A stretch of 64,000 nt of DNA from Streptomyces stelliscabiei (GTDB lineage: Bacteria; Actinomycetota; Actinomycetes; Streptomycetales; Streptomycetaceae): contig NZ_JADBGF010000001.1 in NCBI RefSeq assembly GCF_014873495.1, positions 9,176,001-9,240,000 on the forward strand. Reading direction: 5' to 3'. Made by a program: the position numbers and the translations under genes. Under the pieces are notes generated by a model that had not been told where the DNA came from, ran no database searches, and worked only from the letters and a program-made list of their open reading frames with translations. Below, piece by piece: positions 26,007 through 35,139 of the stretch. Position 1 is the stretch's first letter. The number at the start of each line of letters is the position of its first letter.

Positions 26007-26070
26007 GGCCGACGGGGTCTGGCGGACGGGGATGGCCGACGGGGTCTGGCGGACCGGGATGGCCGACGGG
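26007..26070. repeat. 27-bp tandem repeat upstream of pirin
   Basis: Two copies of a 27-bp unit starting GGCCGACGGGGTCTGGCGGA (26007-26033, 26034-26060) differ at one base, followed by a partial third. It occupies the pirin upstream region, 45-110 bp from the start codon. Confidence 0.75.
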
Positions 26071-26113
26071 GGACGGCTGACGGCGGGAGCCGGAGAGGTC
26101 TAGGTTGTGCAGC

Positions 26114-27079
26114 ATGAGCAATCTTGATCGCGAGGCGGTGCCCGCGGTGTGCGGTGGCCGGGGCTTCGTGGTGGCCGAGCCGGTACGTGAACTACTCAGC
26201 CCCCGCCGGGTGAAGCTCGGTGAGTCCACCGAGGTGCGGCGGCTGCTGCCCAATCTGGGCCGCCGCATGGTGGGCGCCTGGGCCTTCGTCGATCACTACG
26301 GCCCGGACGACATCGCCGACGAGCCCGGTATGCAGGTGCCGCCGCACCCGCACATGGGCCTGCAGACGGTCAGTTGGCTGCATCAGGGCGAAGTGCTGCA
26401 CCGCGACTCCACGGGCAGCCTGCAGACGATCCGTCCGCGCGAACTGGGACTGATGACCTCAGGGCGGGCCATCAGCCACTCGGAGGAGAGCCCGAAGTCG
26501 CACGCCCGCTTCCTGCACGGTGCCCAGCTCTGGGTGGCTCTGCCGGACAGCCACCGCCACACCGATCCGCGCTTCGAGCACCACGCCGAACTGCCGGTCG
26601 TCACGGCCGCCGGCCTGAGCGCCACCCTCATCCTCGGCTCTCTGGACGGCGCGACCTCGCCCGGCACGACCTTCACGCCGATCGTCGGCGCGGACCTCAC
26701 ACTCGCCCCCGGCGCGGACGTCCGCCTCCCGCTCGAACCAGACTTCGAGTACGCCGTCCTCGCCATGGCCGGCGAGGCCCACGTCGACGGCGTCCCCGTC
26801 CTCCCCGGTTCGATGCTCTACCTCGGCTGCGGCCGCACCGAACTCCCCCTGCGCGCCGACTCGGACGCCTCCCTCATGCTCCTCGGCGGCGAACCCTTCG
26901 AGGAGGAGCTGATCATGTTCTGGAACTGGATCGGACGGTCGCAGGAAGAGATCGTACAGGCGCGTAGGGACTGGATGGAAGGGTCGAGATTCGGGGAGGT
27001 GAAGGGGTACGACGGGGATCCGCTGCCCGCGCCCGAGCTGCCGCCGACGCCTTTGAAGCCGCGGGGGAGGGCCCGCTGA
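26114..27079 (+). CDS. Pirin family protein
   Basis: 321 residues from the ATG at 26114. The N-terminal cupin holds the metal ligands PPHPHMGLQTVSWLHQGE (two His and a downstream Glu/His) and the GRAISHSEES segment; the C-terminal cupin (Pirin_C) follows. Pirins are iron proteins with quercetinase or redox-sensor activity. The last 53 residues (from NWIGRSQEEIVQARRDW to LKPRGRAR) recur as a separate degenerate copy at 43099-43256. IS remnants begin directly after the stop. Confidence 0.92.
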   Translation: MSNLDREAVPAVCGGRGFVVAEPVRELLSPRRVKLGESTEVRRLLPNLGRRMVGAWAFVDHYGPDDIADEPGMQVPPHPHMGLQTVSWLHQGEVLHRDSTGSLQTIRPRELGLMTSGRAISHSEESPKSHARFLHGAQLWVALPDSHRHTDPRFEHHAELPVVTAAGLSATLILGSLDGATSPGTTFTPIVGADLTLAPGADVRLPLEPDFEYAVLAMAGEAHVDGVPVLPGSMLYLGCGRTELPLRADSDASLMLLGGEPFEEELIMFWNWIGRSQEEIVQARRDWMEGSRFGEVKGYDGDPLPAPELPPTPLKPRGRAR

Positions 27080-27139
27080 CCTGCGGAAACAACTGATCAT
27101 TCGGTGCTGGGTGGGTGACGTGCTGTCGGTGCTGTCTCC

Positions 27140-27443
27140 CGCTCGGAGGCCGCTCGCGGGGTGGTCAGTCCCGAGACCTGTTCGGCGAACGTCACCGCCG
27201 TGCAGGCAGGGTTCTCGCAGCGGAAGCGGCGCACGCATAACTCGATCACGACACCGAGCCCGCCCACGGCGACATCACGCAGCCTGCGTACGTACTGGCC
27301 GTGCACTCGGGTCGAGCTCTGACCGCACCGACAGGAGCCAGTCGTCGCCCGCACCCGCGCGTTCTCAGCACCACCTGGTCCGGTCGCCGATCGACCCCCT
27401 CGATCAGCAACGCGGACAGGTACGGAAACAGCTCGAGGAGCAC
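27140..27443 (-). mobile_element. ISL3-family transposase N-terminal remnant
   Basis: MLLELFPYLSALLIEGVDRR in one frame and CRCGQSSTRVHGQYVRRLRD, LCVRRFRCENPACTAVTFAEQ, GLTTP in another give the N-terminal zinc-finger region of ISL3 transposases (C-x-C and C-x4-C pairs). A frameshift near 27350 and loss of everything after GLTTP, including the DDE domain, show it is a dead fragment. Confidence 0.75.
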
Positions 27444-27529
27444 ATCACGAGAGCACGCGATGCATGATCGTGAACAGGCGGAGCAACGTGCTCAGCCGTC
27501 CGGATCACAAGATCGTCGACAGAACCCGG

Positions 27530-27768
27530 ATCTTCACGTGGATGGCATCGATGAAGACCACCGGATAGACGGCGTCGAGGGGACGACTCTGCCATTCGGC
27601 CATGCCCTCCAGCACCTTGTCGGTGATGGTGGAGATGGTCTGCCGGGAGACCTCGGCGCCATAGACCTCGGCCCGGTGCGCCTGCACCTCGCCGGTGGTC
27701 AGCCCCTTCGCGGCCGGCGAGATGACCATCTCGTCGACGCCGGTCAGGCGCTCGACAAGCCTCATCAT
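27530..27768 (-). mobile_element. IS256-family (Mutator) transposase fragment
   Basis: About 80 residues: LTGVDEMVISPAAKGLTTGEV, AEVYGAEVSRQTISTITDKV and AEWQSRPLDAVYPVVFIDAI match the start of the IS256 catalytic domain (first Asp in FIDAI). Both ends of the gene are missing. It has the same orientation as the neighbouring ISL3 relic, so several insertions accumulated here. Confidence 0.82.
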
Positions 27769-28209
27769 CCCGGTTCAGGAGGCACTTTCGAGTTTCCGAT
27801 CAAGGTCCGGACGTCACCGCAAGTGAAACGCGGAGGCTGGGTCGGTTGGACAGTGTCTCTACTCCGGCGGTGAACACCGCACCTTCTGGAAGCTGGGGAG
27901 ACCGAGGCGGCACATGCTTCGCGGGAACGCTTCATCCCCACGCTTTCTGCGGAAAGTCCTCGCATATCACCTCCCGGGCCGCTCACCCAGCCGCCCAGGA
28001 TGCGCGAAGCCCATCTGGCCGACTCCAGCACGGGAGTACGCTGCCGGGTCCGACGCTCTCACCCGACCGCCACTCAGTCGCGGATGACTTCGTGGGCCTC
28101 CGGCCACGTGCCCGGGCTGTCCGTCTTCGAGTACTCCCGCTGGACGGCGCTCGGGCCGAGCTCACCGCTGCGGCGCGCCTGGCCCGAGTCCGTACGGTTG
28201 TGCTGTCCG
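27769..28209. other. 440 bp without a recognised gene
   Basis: Lies between the IS256 fragment and serA. Open frames here have no recognisable motif and poor codon bias. It probably contains IS-flanking debris. No terminator-grade hairpin was noted. Confidence 0.5.
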
Positions 28210-29802
28210 TCAGTTCGCCAGGCTGACCGAATGCGCCGAGGTGGCACCGATCTCTTGGGCGATCTCGGCAAGGACGTCAGCCGGGACGTGGCTGTCGACG
28301 TTCAGGACCACCAGAGCCTCGCCGCCAGGAGCAGCCCGGGAGACCTGCATTCCGGCGATGTTCAGGTCCGCCTCGCCGAGTACGTGACCGATGGTGCCGA
28401 TGACACCGGGGAGGTCGGTGTAGCGCACGAGAACCAGGTGGTCGGACATCGTCAGGTCGGTGTCGTGATGACCCACCGACACGATTTTCTGCACGTGCTT
28501 GGGGCCGACTAGGGTGCCGGAGACCGAGACCTCCTCACCATCTGCGAGTGTTCCGCGGACGGTCATCATGTCGCGGTGGTCCGTGGACTTGGAGCTGGTG
28601 GTCACGCGGAGTCCGACGCCGCGCTCCTGCGCGAAGAGTGGGGCGTTCACGTAGGAGACCGTCTCGTCGACGACGTCCTGGAAGACACCCTTGAGCGCGG
28701 AGAGTTCGAGGACCTTGACGTCGTGCCGGATGATCTCGCCGTACACTTCGACGTCGAGTCGGATGGCAACCTCCCCCGCCAGGGCGGTGAAGATCCGGCC
28801 GAGTTTCTCAGCGAGTGGCAGCCAGGGCCGTACGTCTTCCGCGATGACGCCGCTCTGTACGTTGACCGCGTCGGGGACCGGCTCGCCCGCGAGCGCGAGC
28901 CGGACAGAACTGGCGACGGCGATGCCCGCCTTCTCCTGTGCCTCGTCCGTGGAGGCGCCGAGGTGCGGGGTGCACACGACCTGGTCGAACCGGAAGAGCG
29001 GCGAGTCCGTGCAGGGCTCGTGCGCGTACACGTCCAGGCCCGCGCCCGCGACCCGGCCCTCCTTCAGCGCGTTGAACAACGCCTGCTCGTCCACAATGCC
29101 GCCGCGCGCGGCGTTGACGATCCGGACGTGCGGCTGGACCTTGTGCAGCGCCTCCTCGCCGATCAGGCCCAGCGTCTCGGGGGTCTTGGGCAGGTGCACG
29201 GTGATGAAGTCCGAGACCCCGAGCAGCTCGTCCAGTGAGAGCAGCTTGACGCCCATGTGTGCCGCCGACGCCGGCCGTACGTACGGGTCGTAGGCGACGA
29301 TCTTCATGCCGAAGGCGGACATGCGCTGGGCCACCAGGGCACCGATGCGGCCGAGCCCGACGACGCCGAGAGTCTTCTCGCTCAGCTCCACGCCCGTGTA
29401 CGTGCCGCGCTTCCACTCGCCGTTCTTCAGGGCCGTGTTCGCCTGCGGGATGTTGCGGGCCGTGGCGATCAGAAGCCCGCAAGCGAGCTCGGCGGCCGTG
29501 ACGATGTTGGACGTGGGGGCGTTGACCACCATCACGCCGGCCTTGGTCGCGGCGGAGACGTCCACGTTGTCCAGGCCGACACCGGCGCGGGCGACGACCT
29601 TCAGTTTCCTGGCCGCGGCGATGGCCGCGGCGTCCACCTTGGTCGCGCTGCGCACGAGGATCGCGTCGGCGTCGGCGATCGCCGGGATGAGTTCGGCTCG
29701 GTCAGCGCCGTTGCAGTGCCGGATCTCGAAGTCCGGACCGAGTGCGTCAACGGTGGCGGGCGACAGCTCTTCAGCGATCACTACGGTGGGTTTCGGGCTC
29801 AC
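28210..29802 (-). CDS. serA: D-3-phosphoglycerate dehydrogenase SerA
   Basis: 530 residues, the long form with all domains. The NAD motif is LGVVGLGRIGALVA, the catalytic region includes NAARGGIVDEQAL and the active-site His in CTPHLGAST, followed by the ASB (intervening) domain and a C-terminal ACT domain (about 455-530, LVLVRYTDLPGVIGTIGHVL). It oxidises 3-phosphoglycerate to phosphohydroxypyruvate, the entry to phosphoserine. Streptomyces serA usually lies with ilv genes; here it sits in an accessory region behind an SbnA-like enzyme and an exporter, so it may be a dedicated extra copy. Confidence 0.95.
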   Translation of the reverse strand: MSPKPTVVIAEELSPATVDALGPDFEIRHCNGADRAELIPAIADADAILVRSATKVDAAAIAAARKLKVVARAGVGLDNVDVSAATKAGVMVVNAPTSNIVTAAELACGLLIATARNIPQANTALKNGEWKRGTYTGVELSEKTLGVVGLGRIGALVAQRMSAFGMKIVAYDPYVRPASAAHMGVKLLSLDELLGVSDFITVHLPKTPETLGLIGEEALHKVQPHVRIVNAARGGIVDEQALFNALKEGRVAGAGLDVYAHEPCTDSPLFRFDQVVCTPHLGASTDEAQEKAGIAVASSVRLALAGEPVPDAVNVQSGVIAEDVRPWLPLAEKLGRIFTALAGEVAIRLDVEVYGEIIRHDVKVLELSALKGVFQDVVDETVSYVNAPLFAQERGVGLRVTTSSKSTDHRDMMTVRGTLADGEEVSVSGTLVGPKHVQKIVSVGHHDTDLTMSDHLVLVRYTDLPGVIGTIGHVLGEADLNIAGMQVSRAAPGGEALVVLNVDSHVPADVLAEIAQEIGATSAHSVSLAN

Positions 29803-30135
29803 TTGGTCTTCAGTCCTTACCTATTGCTTCGCGGACGGCCGTCTCCGTGGCCGAAGGCGGTGGTGACGTGCGAGGTGGTTCTGCGGGTTCTGGAGGAGTG
29901 CGGCCGACAAGGAGATGCGATGCGTGCGTGCCTTGCGCACTGGCCGACTTTCGCGTGATGGCGCGGGTGCGTCCTGACGGCAGGTGAAGTGCGGGCCGGA
30001 CGGTCGTGGCACGGGCGAGTGTCCGGCCGGTGCCGGTGTCCCCGTGGGCGCACACGCCCAGCCATCGACGTGGGCGTGACCGACCGGAGGGGACGGAAGT
30101 CGACTCGTCCGCCCCCTCCGGCACAGGGCGTCGTG
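29803..30135. other. 333-bp gap between the MFS gene and serA
   Basis: Apart from the hairpin at 30084-30121 and possibly the serA promoter near its left end, nothing was recognised. No T-box or other riboswitch pattern was found. Confidence 0.5.
30084..30121. terminator. Hairpin after the MFS exporter gene
   Basis: Arms of 14 bp (30084-30097, 30108-30121) match at 13 positions with a 10-base loop. It lies 15 bp past the MFS stop on the minus strand. It may terminate or attenuate reading into serA, 280 bp further on. Confidence 0.6.
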
Positions 30136-31434
30136 TTACGCGTTCGCGGGCTCCGGCTGCGCCTCGCGCACTGGTGGTGCCAGCCGGCCCGTGCGGTGGA
30201 GCCCGTAGAGGGCGGCCGCGCACGTCAGGCCGAGTGCCGACAGCGCCACCCACGGCAGCGCGGACATCCCGGCGGCCCGGGCGGCGTCGAGCGCCGCACC
30301 TGTCAGCAGGTTTCCGAAGGTGATGCCGATGCCACAGATGGTGTTGTAAAGGCCGTAGTGGGTGGCGACGAGGCGGTTGCCGGAGAGGCGGACGATGGTG
30401 TCCATCTCGAAGGGGTACGCGATCATCGTGCCGATCGCGAGGAGCAGCGCGGAGAGTGCCGGCGGCACTGCCGCGAGCAGCCACAGCCCCACCCCGCCGT
30501 CCGGTACCGGGACCGCGGTGGCCACCAGCAGCGGAACAAACCCCAGCCCCATGGTCAGCAGCCCCCAGGTCAGTGCGCGGCCCGGTTCCATGCGGGCCTT
30601 GCACCAGGCGGTCACCTTGGTCTGGAAGAGGATGGTGCTCAGGCCCGAGACGGCGAACAGCACGGCCACCGCCCCCGTGCCGAAGGTCCCGTCGCCGCCC
30701 AGGCGGCGCACCTCAAGCGGCAGTGCGAGATAGACCTGGAACTGCATGACGTAGAAGCCGATCATGGCGACCGAGAACAGCAGGAACGGCCGGTTGGCCA
30801 CGATGCCCCGCCACTGGGACAGCACGCCCTCCTGGTCCTGGCCGTGCTCGGCGTCGTCGCCCCGGCGGGCGGGCAGGGCCCTGATCTGGACGATGCTCAG
30901 CAGAGCGAAGATTCCCGCCGCGACCAGGCACGTGACGCGGAAGCTCACGCCGGTCAGCAGCATGCCCACCAGCGGGCCGAGCAGGATCCCGGCCTGGTAG
31001 AAGACGTTGAACAGCGCGAAGGCCTCGACCCGGCGTTCGCCCGCGTCCGCCGCGACATAGGCGCGTACGGCGGGATTGAACAGTGCTCCGGCCAGGCCCG
31101 TAGCCGCCGAAGCGGCCAGCAGGGCGGGCACGGACTCCACCAGCCCGAGAGTCGCGAAGCCGATGATGCGCAGCATCAGCCCGGCTATGATCATGGGCTT
31201 GTATCCGAGCCGGTCGGCCAGCGTTCCGCCGAGCAGGAACATGCCCTGCTGGCTGAAGTTGCGTACGCCGAGGATCAGCCCGACCAGCCAGCCGGCCAGC
31301 CCCACGGGACCTGCCAGATGCGCGGCCAGGTACGGCATCAGCATGTAGAACCCGAGGTTGATGGTGAACTGATTCACCATCAGCAGCTGGACGCTGCGTT
31401 CGTAGGAACGAACCTGGGCGATGGTCGTCCTCAC
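30136..31434 (-). CDS. MFS transporter (probable exporter)
   Basis: 432 residues with 12 predicted membrane helices. GGTLADRLGYKPMIIAG between helices 2 and 3 is the MFS motif A (G-x3-D-R-x-G-R/Y-K). The GTG start overlaps the stop of the SbnA-like gene by 4 bp (GTGA, 31431-31434), so the two are translationally coupled. Context suggests it exports the product of that enzyme or takes up its co-substrate. It is followed by a hairpin and serA. Confidence 0.9.
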   Translation of the reverse strand: MRTTIAQVRSYERSVQLLMVNQFTINLGFYMLMPYLAAHLAGPVGLAGWLVGLILGVRNFSQQGMFLLGGTLADRLGYKPMIIAGLMLRIIGFATLGLVESVPALLAASAATGLAGALFNPAVRAYVAADAGERRVEAFALFNVFYQAGILLGPLVGMLLTGVSFRVTCLVAAGIFALLSIVQIRALPARRGDDAEHGQDQEGVLSQWRGIVANRPFLLFSVAMIGFYVMQFQVYLALPLEVRRLGGDGTFGTGAVAVLFAVSGLSTILFQTKVTAWCKARMEPGRALTWGLLTMGLGFVPLLVATAVPVPDGGVGLWLLAAVPPALSALLLAIGTMIAYPFEMDTIVRLSGNRLVATHYGLYNTICGIGITFGNLLTGAALDAARAAGMSALPWVALSALGLTCAAALYGLHRTGRLAPPVREAQPEPANA

Positions 31435-32639
31435 CGGTTCCCCTCCGCGAGCACATCGCTGCCGTCAAGCCGTTCGGCGGCGTCGCTGTCCACGGACACG
31501 TCGGCTTGCGCGTCGTATGCGTCGAGTGGACCGGCCGTGCCGGACCGCGGTTCCGAGCCCGCCGGCGCGAGCGGGTCGACGACGTTCTCGCACCGCGTCC
31601 AGCGGGTGACCTCCTTCTCGTCCAGGCGGCCGATCACCTCCGGTTCGAGTGCGGGAGGGGCGTCGAGCAGTCCGTGAGCCGTGCAGTAGTCGTCGTCGTA
31701 GACCGTGCCGAGGTAGCGTTGCGGGCCGTCGGGGAAGATCGCCGCGATCCGGGTGTCCGCGGGCAGCGTGCGGGCCAGCCAGCCGGCGACCATCGCCACC
31801 GCGCCGACGCTCCAGCCGCCTGTGGCGTAGTGCGAGGCAGCCAGCTGACGGCAGTTCCACACTGCCTCCGCCGGGGCGACCCAGTGCACCTCGCTGAAGT
31901 TGTCGTAGGCGACATTGCGCGGGTAGATGCTGGAGCCCAGGCCCCGCATCAGGCGGGGACGGGCGGGCTGGCCGAAGATCGTCGACCCGATGGTGTCGAC
32001 GCCGACCAGCTTGAGGTCCGGGTAGAGCTGTTGGAGTACGCGTGAGACTCCGGCGGAGTGTCCGCCTGTTCCCACGCTGCACACCAGCACGTCTATGGGG
32101 CCGAGCTCGGTGGCCAGTTCGAGGGCGAGCGGGGTGTAGGCGGTGGTGTTGTCGGGGTTGTTGTACTGGTCCGGGCACCACGAGCCGGGGTGCTGCTGCA
32201 TCAGCTGGGTGACCCGGTCACGGCGGGCCTGCTGCCAGCCCCCGGTGGGGTGCGGTTCGGAGACGAGATTGACCTGAGCCCCGTACGCGGTCAGCAGCCG
32301 GGTCATGGACATCTCCAGACCCGGGTCGGTGACCAGCGTGACGGGGTGCCCGTAGACCATCCCGGCCAGGGCGAGCCCGAGGCCGAGGGTGCCGCTGGTG
32401 GACTCGATGATCCTTCCACCCGGCTGGAGCTCGCCGCGGGCGCGGGCGCGCTCGACCATGTGCAGGCCCGGACGGTCCTTGATGCCGCCGGGGTTGAAGC
32501 CTTCCAGCTTCGCCCAGAAGCCGCGGTCCGGCTCGGTGAAGGGCTGGGAGACATGGAGGAGCGGGGTGTTGCCGACAAGCCCCCGTAGGGCGGAGCCGGA
32601 GCCGGTGGGAGTGAGGTCACTCTTGGTCATGGAGTGCAT
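31431..32639 (-). CDS. SbnA-like PLP-dependent beta-substitution enzyme (cysteine synthase superfamily)
   Basis: About 402 residues from the ATG near 32639 (M-H-S-M-T-K-S); an ATG at 32684 is possible. LVGNTPLLHV, then GFNPGGIKDRPG with the PLP-binding lysine, IESTSGTLGLGLALAG (phosphate/substrate loop), VCSVGTGGHSAG (PLP phosphate loop) and FPDGPQRYLGTVYDDDY. This pattern is closer to SbnA, which uses O-phosphoserine plus glutamate, than to CysK. A roughly 55-residue acidic tail follows the catalytic domain and is unusual. It is coupled to an MFS gene and near serA, consistent with use of O-phospho-L-serine. Confidence 0.82.
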   Translation of the reverse strand: MHSMTKSDLTPTGSGSALRGLVGNTPLLHVSQPFTEPDRGFWAKLEGFNPGGIKDRPGLHMVERARARGELQPGGRIIESTSGTLGLGLALAGMVYGHPVTLVTDPGLEMSMTRLLTAYGAQVNLVSEPHPTGGWQQARRDRVTQLMQQHPGSWCPDQYNNPDNTTAYTPLALELATELGPIDVLVCSVGTGGHSAGVSRVLQQLYPDLKLVGVDTIGSTIFGQPARPRLMRGLGSSIYPRNVAYDNFSEVHWVAPAEAVWNCRQLAASHYATGGWSVGAVAMVAGWLARTLPADTRIAAIFPDGPQRYLGTVYDDDYCTAHGLLDAPPALEPEVIGRLDEKEVTRWTRCENVVDPLAPAGSEPRSGTAGPLDAYDAQADVSVDSDAAERLDGSDVLAEGNR

Positions 32640-32742
32640 GTTCTCTTCGCTCTCGAATCGGTAGGGATGCGTGCGGATGCTCATCTCGCGCGACGGGTTG
32701 AGCCGCGCGGCGGGGCGACGAAAGGCGGCCCGTGGGTGGCTC

Positions 32743-33183
32743 CTATATGCGCCACCTGCAGATGGCCGTGAGAGCGGTCCGACCGCCGCTCGGCAGCGGT
32801 CTTCGGACGGCGCCAGGGAGTGGGCGCACGGAAGCCGCTGTGTCGTCCGTCAGCGACAGCACGGCGAGTGCGCGCGGTGGGACCCGAGGAGACGACTGCG
32901 GGTGGAAGGCCTTCCCGTGGCAGGGGTCGAGGCATCGATCGGGGGGCTCGGACGGGTCAAGGGTCTCGCCGTCGGAGCTCTCCGCAGGCAGCGGGGCCTC
33001 AGTCGACGCAGCGGCTGAACGAGCGTACGACTCCAGTGCATCGCGGTGATCGCCTGGGCACGTCAGCAGTACGAACGGCAGTACGAACAGCAGAGCGTAC
33101 AGCGTGCTCCGGGCGAGTCGGCTCCTCCGGAGTGGACGTACGCATGGGACATCGGCATGTAAAAGGGCAGGGGTGGGCGGCAC
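32743..33183 (-). CDS. Small membrane-anchored hypothetical protein
   Basis: 146 residues from a GTG with GGAGGAAC directly upstream. One hydrophobic segment (STLYALLFVLPFVLLTC, about 26-42) is followed by a hydrophilic extracellular part containing DRCLDPCHGKAFH. It ends in CRWRI. Layout and ending resemble the next upstream gene, which looks like DUF6153, so it may be a distant relative. It lies 58 bp upstream of the longest possible start of the SbnA-like gene on the same strand. Function unknown. Confidence 0.55.
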   Translation of the reverse strand: MPPTPALLHADVPCVRPLRRSRLARSTLYALLFVLPFVLLTCPGDHRDALESYARSAAASTEAPLPAESSDGETLDPSEPPDRCLDPCHGKAFHPQSSPRVPPRALAVLSLTDDTAASVRPLPGAVRRPLPSGGRTALTAICRWRI

Positions 33184-33408
33184 AGTTCCTCCGCGCGGCG
33201 GTCACTGCCCGTGCGGGATTTATCCCGGTCTGGGCAGCAATCGGTGAGGGGTGGGGAAGAGAGCCGTCGACCGTCTCCGCGCCACGCTGTGGGGCGGTGC
33301 GCGCAGGAGGTCAGACGCCATGGACCGGTCGCCGGGCGGAGGCGTGACACGGCCTTGGGCCGAGTCCAGAAGTCCCGGGAAGGGGCGACCGGTTCGGAAC
33401 GCGCTGAC

Positions 33409-33873
33409 CTAGATGCGAAGAACCGCGGAGTCCGCCGCCTGCGTTCTTGGAGCCGCGGAATCGCGTGCCGCGGTGGCGAGCCGGGCGGGCGCGGAGCCGG
33501 GCGCCTCGTCGCCGCTCTCAGAACTCAGCGGAGACAGGCAGGGCACAGCCACAGCGGGGCCTTGGGAGGGCTGCCCGACCGCACAGGTTTCACCTGCGTG
33601 TGGCTGTCCGTGGCTGTCGTTATGGCCTTCCGGCCCCCCTGCCGACTGTCGCGACGTGGCACTCGCAACGATTTCGTGTTCGGCAGTTGGCTCGAAATGC
33701 TCGCCCGAGGCCACGACGCCCTTCTCGGAGGCGAGGTGACTCACCGTCGTGTCAGGGCTGACGGCATGCGTATACAGCAGGCCGAAGAGGAACAGACCCA
33801 GCCCCAGCACGCGCACCAGAGCCGCTGATGAGCGGCTCCTCCGCATGAGGGAAGGAGACCAGGTCGTAATCAT
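33409..33873 (-). CDS. DUF6153-like small membrane protein
   Basis: 154 residues, ATG behind AGGA. One N-terminal membrane segment (ALVRVLGLGLFLFGLLYTHAV) is followed by a His-containing region (GHNDSHGQPHAGETC) and an Ala/Pro-rich tail ending in LRI. This is the architecture of the DUF6153 family, which in Streptomyces often lies next to DUF305 genes; a DUF305 remnant is found 230 bp upstream on the same strand. Metal binding in the cell envelope is a reasonable guess, not shown. Confidence 0.55.
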   Translation of the reverse strand: MITTWSPSLMRRSRSSAALVRVLGLGLFLFGLLYTHAVSPDTTVSHLASEKGVVASGEHFEPTAEHEIVASATSRQSAGGPEGHNDSHGQPHAGETCAVGQPSQGPAVAVPCLSPLSSESGDEAPGSAPARLATAARDSAAPRTQAADSAVLRI

Positions 33874-34098
33874 GTCGTGATCCTAACCTGATCGCCGAGC
33901 CCCGGCGCGCCACCTCGGAAGAACAACGCGTGAACCCAGCCACATGACAGCATCGGAGGCACCAACTACTCCGAAAGGCCGAGGACTTCAGCGTTCGCGA
34001 ACGCCTTGGTCCGCTCTGCACGACCGCCTCGAAGAACGGGGAACGGTGCGGCCGGGCTGCAGTCCTCACCGCCCGGCCGCACCACTTCGGTTGCCGGT

Positions 34099-34230
34099 CA
34101 GCTCTTGCCGAGCATCTCGTTCATCTGCTCGATCTCCGCCGTCTGGGCCGTGATGACGTCGTCCGCGAGCTTGGTCGCGGGGCCGTACTTGCCGTCGGCC
34201 TTCTCGGTCTTGGCCATCTCCTCCGGCTAC
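34099..34230 (-). pseudogene. DUF305 protein, C-terminal remnant
   Basis: About 42 codons reading EEMAKTEKADGKYGPATK then LADDVITAQTAEIEQMNEML and a stop at 34099. This is the last helix-loop-helix of DUF305 proteins (ferritin-like, often copper-related). An in-frame TAG precedes it and the HHxGA metal-binding part is gone, so it is a fragment. It supports a former DUF305-DUF6153 pair here. Confidence 0.72.
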
Positions 34231-34482
34231 CACGCACCGCGCCCACGCCTGCCGACGAACTACCAGTTGGCGCCCCCACGGCCCCCGACCCTGGCGGTGC
34301 GTCGGCGCACTGATGGACACAGCGGCCGGGCTGGGACCTCCACCGCGCAGAGCGCCCTCCAGCGCTTCGTGATGGTCCTGGGCTGCGTCCATGCTTAACG
34401 ACTCGGACCTCCGCCGTCTGCTGTTCACGGACCTGACGACGAAGCCCTGTACACGATCAGCTTCTACGAACACGAGCCCCGG

Positions 34483-35061
34483 CTAGTGCGGCTCAATGCT
34501 CCCGGCGGTACCGAGCCGCAGGTTCCAGCGGCCGGACCGGCCGGAGAGCTGCAGGGCGGACAGCGGCGGAACGTCGACGCGCCAGAACGACTGCTCAGGC
34601 GCACCCATCGCCTGCAGCACTGCTGCACGCACCACTGCCTGTTCGACCACGGCCGATACCCGGCCCGAATCCGGGGGCAGCTCTTCCAGCCAGGCGGCGA
34701 TCCGGCGGCACAGTTGCGCCACGGACTCGCCACCGTGCGGGGCCGCCTCCGGATCCGACATCCATACGGCGAGCCCGGCCCCATCACTGCACGCGACCTC
34801 GTCCAGGGTCCGGCCCTGCCAACTGCCCATGTCCATGTCCCGCAGGACCGGCTCCGCAGCGACGGCGTCCCATCCCAGAGCCTGCACCGTCTGACGGCAC
34901 CGCTGCGAAGGCGCCATGAGACAGACGGTGGCCGCCGGAAGCGATCTGGCGACCCTTCGTGCCTCCCCAAGTGCCCGCTCGTCCAACGGCGTGTCCCCGC
35001 CGAAACGCACGTCACGCTCCGCAGGTGCTGCTGCGCACAGCAGCGTAAGCCGGATGGTCAT
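34483..35061 (-). CDS. Histidine-phosphatase-fold protein lacking the catalytic RHG motif
   Basis: 192 residues from the ATG at 35061. The fold is recognisable from FGGDTPLDERALGEARRVA, LMAPSQRCRQTVQAL (second Arg region), VLRDMDMGSWQGRTLDEV and GGESVAQLCRRIAAWLEE, as in CobC/phosphoglycerate-mutase-like enzymes. The N-terminal RHG with the phospho-accepting His is replaced by LTLLCAAAPAERD, and the second catalytic His region also appears lost (VVEQAVVRAA). It is divergent from the B12-riboswitch-cbtBA operon, so a role in cobalt/cobalamin metabolism as a non-catalytic protein is likely. Confidence 0.75.
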   Translation of the reverse strand: MTIRLTLLCAAAPAERDVRFGGDTPLDERALGEARRVARSLPAATVCLMAPSQRCRQTVQALGWDAVAAEPVLRDMDMGSWQGRTLDEVACSDGAGLAVWMSDPEAAPHGGESVAQLCRRIAAWLEELPPDSGRVSAVVEQAVVRAAVLQAMGAPEQSFWRVDVPPLSALQLSGRSGRWNLRLGTAGSIEPH

Positions 35062-35139
35062 GACGGGCCCTCTCCTCAAGGTCGGTTCATCGTAGGTGGC
35101 GTACGCCATGTTGGCCGAAGGCCCTCTTGCCCCTACCAT

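Noticed and set aside
33880..33896. GGTTAGG half-site resembling an iron box upstream of the DUF6153-like gene
   Set aside because: Only one half is present, with no inverted partner, so DmdR/IdeR control is not supported.
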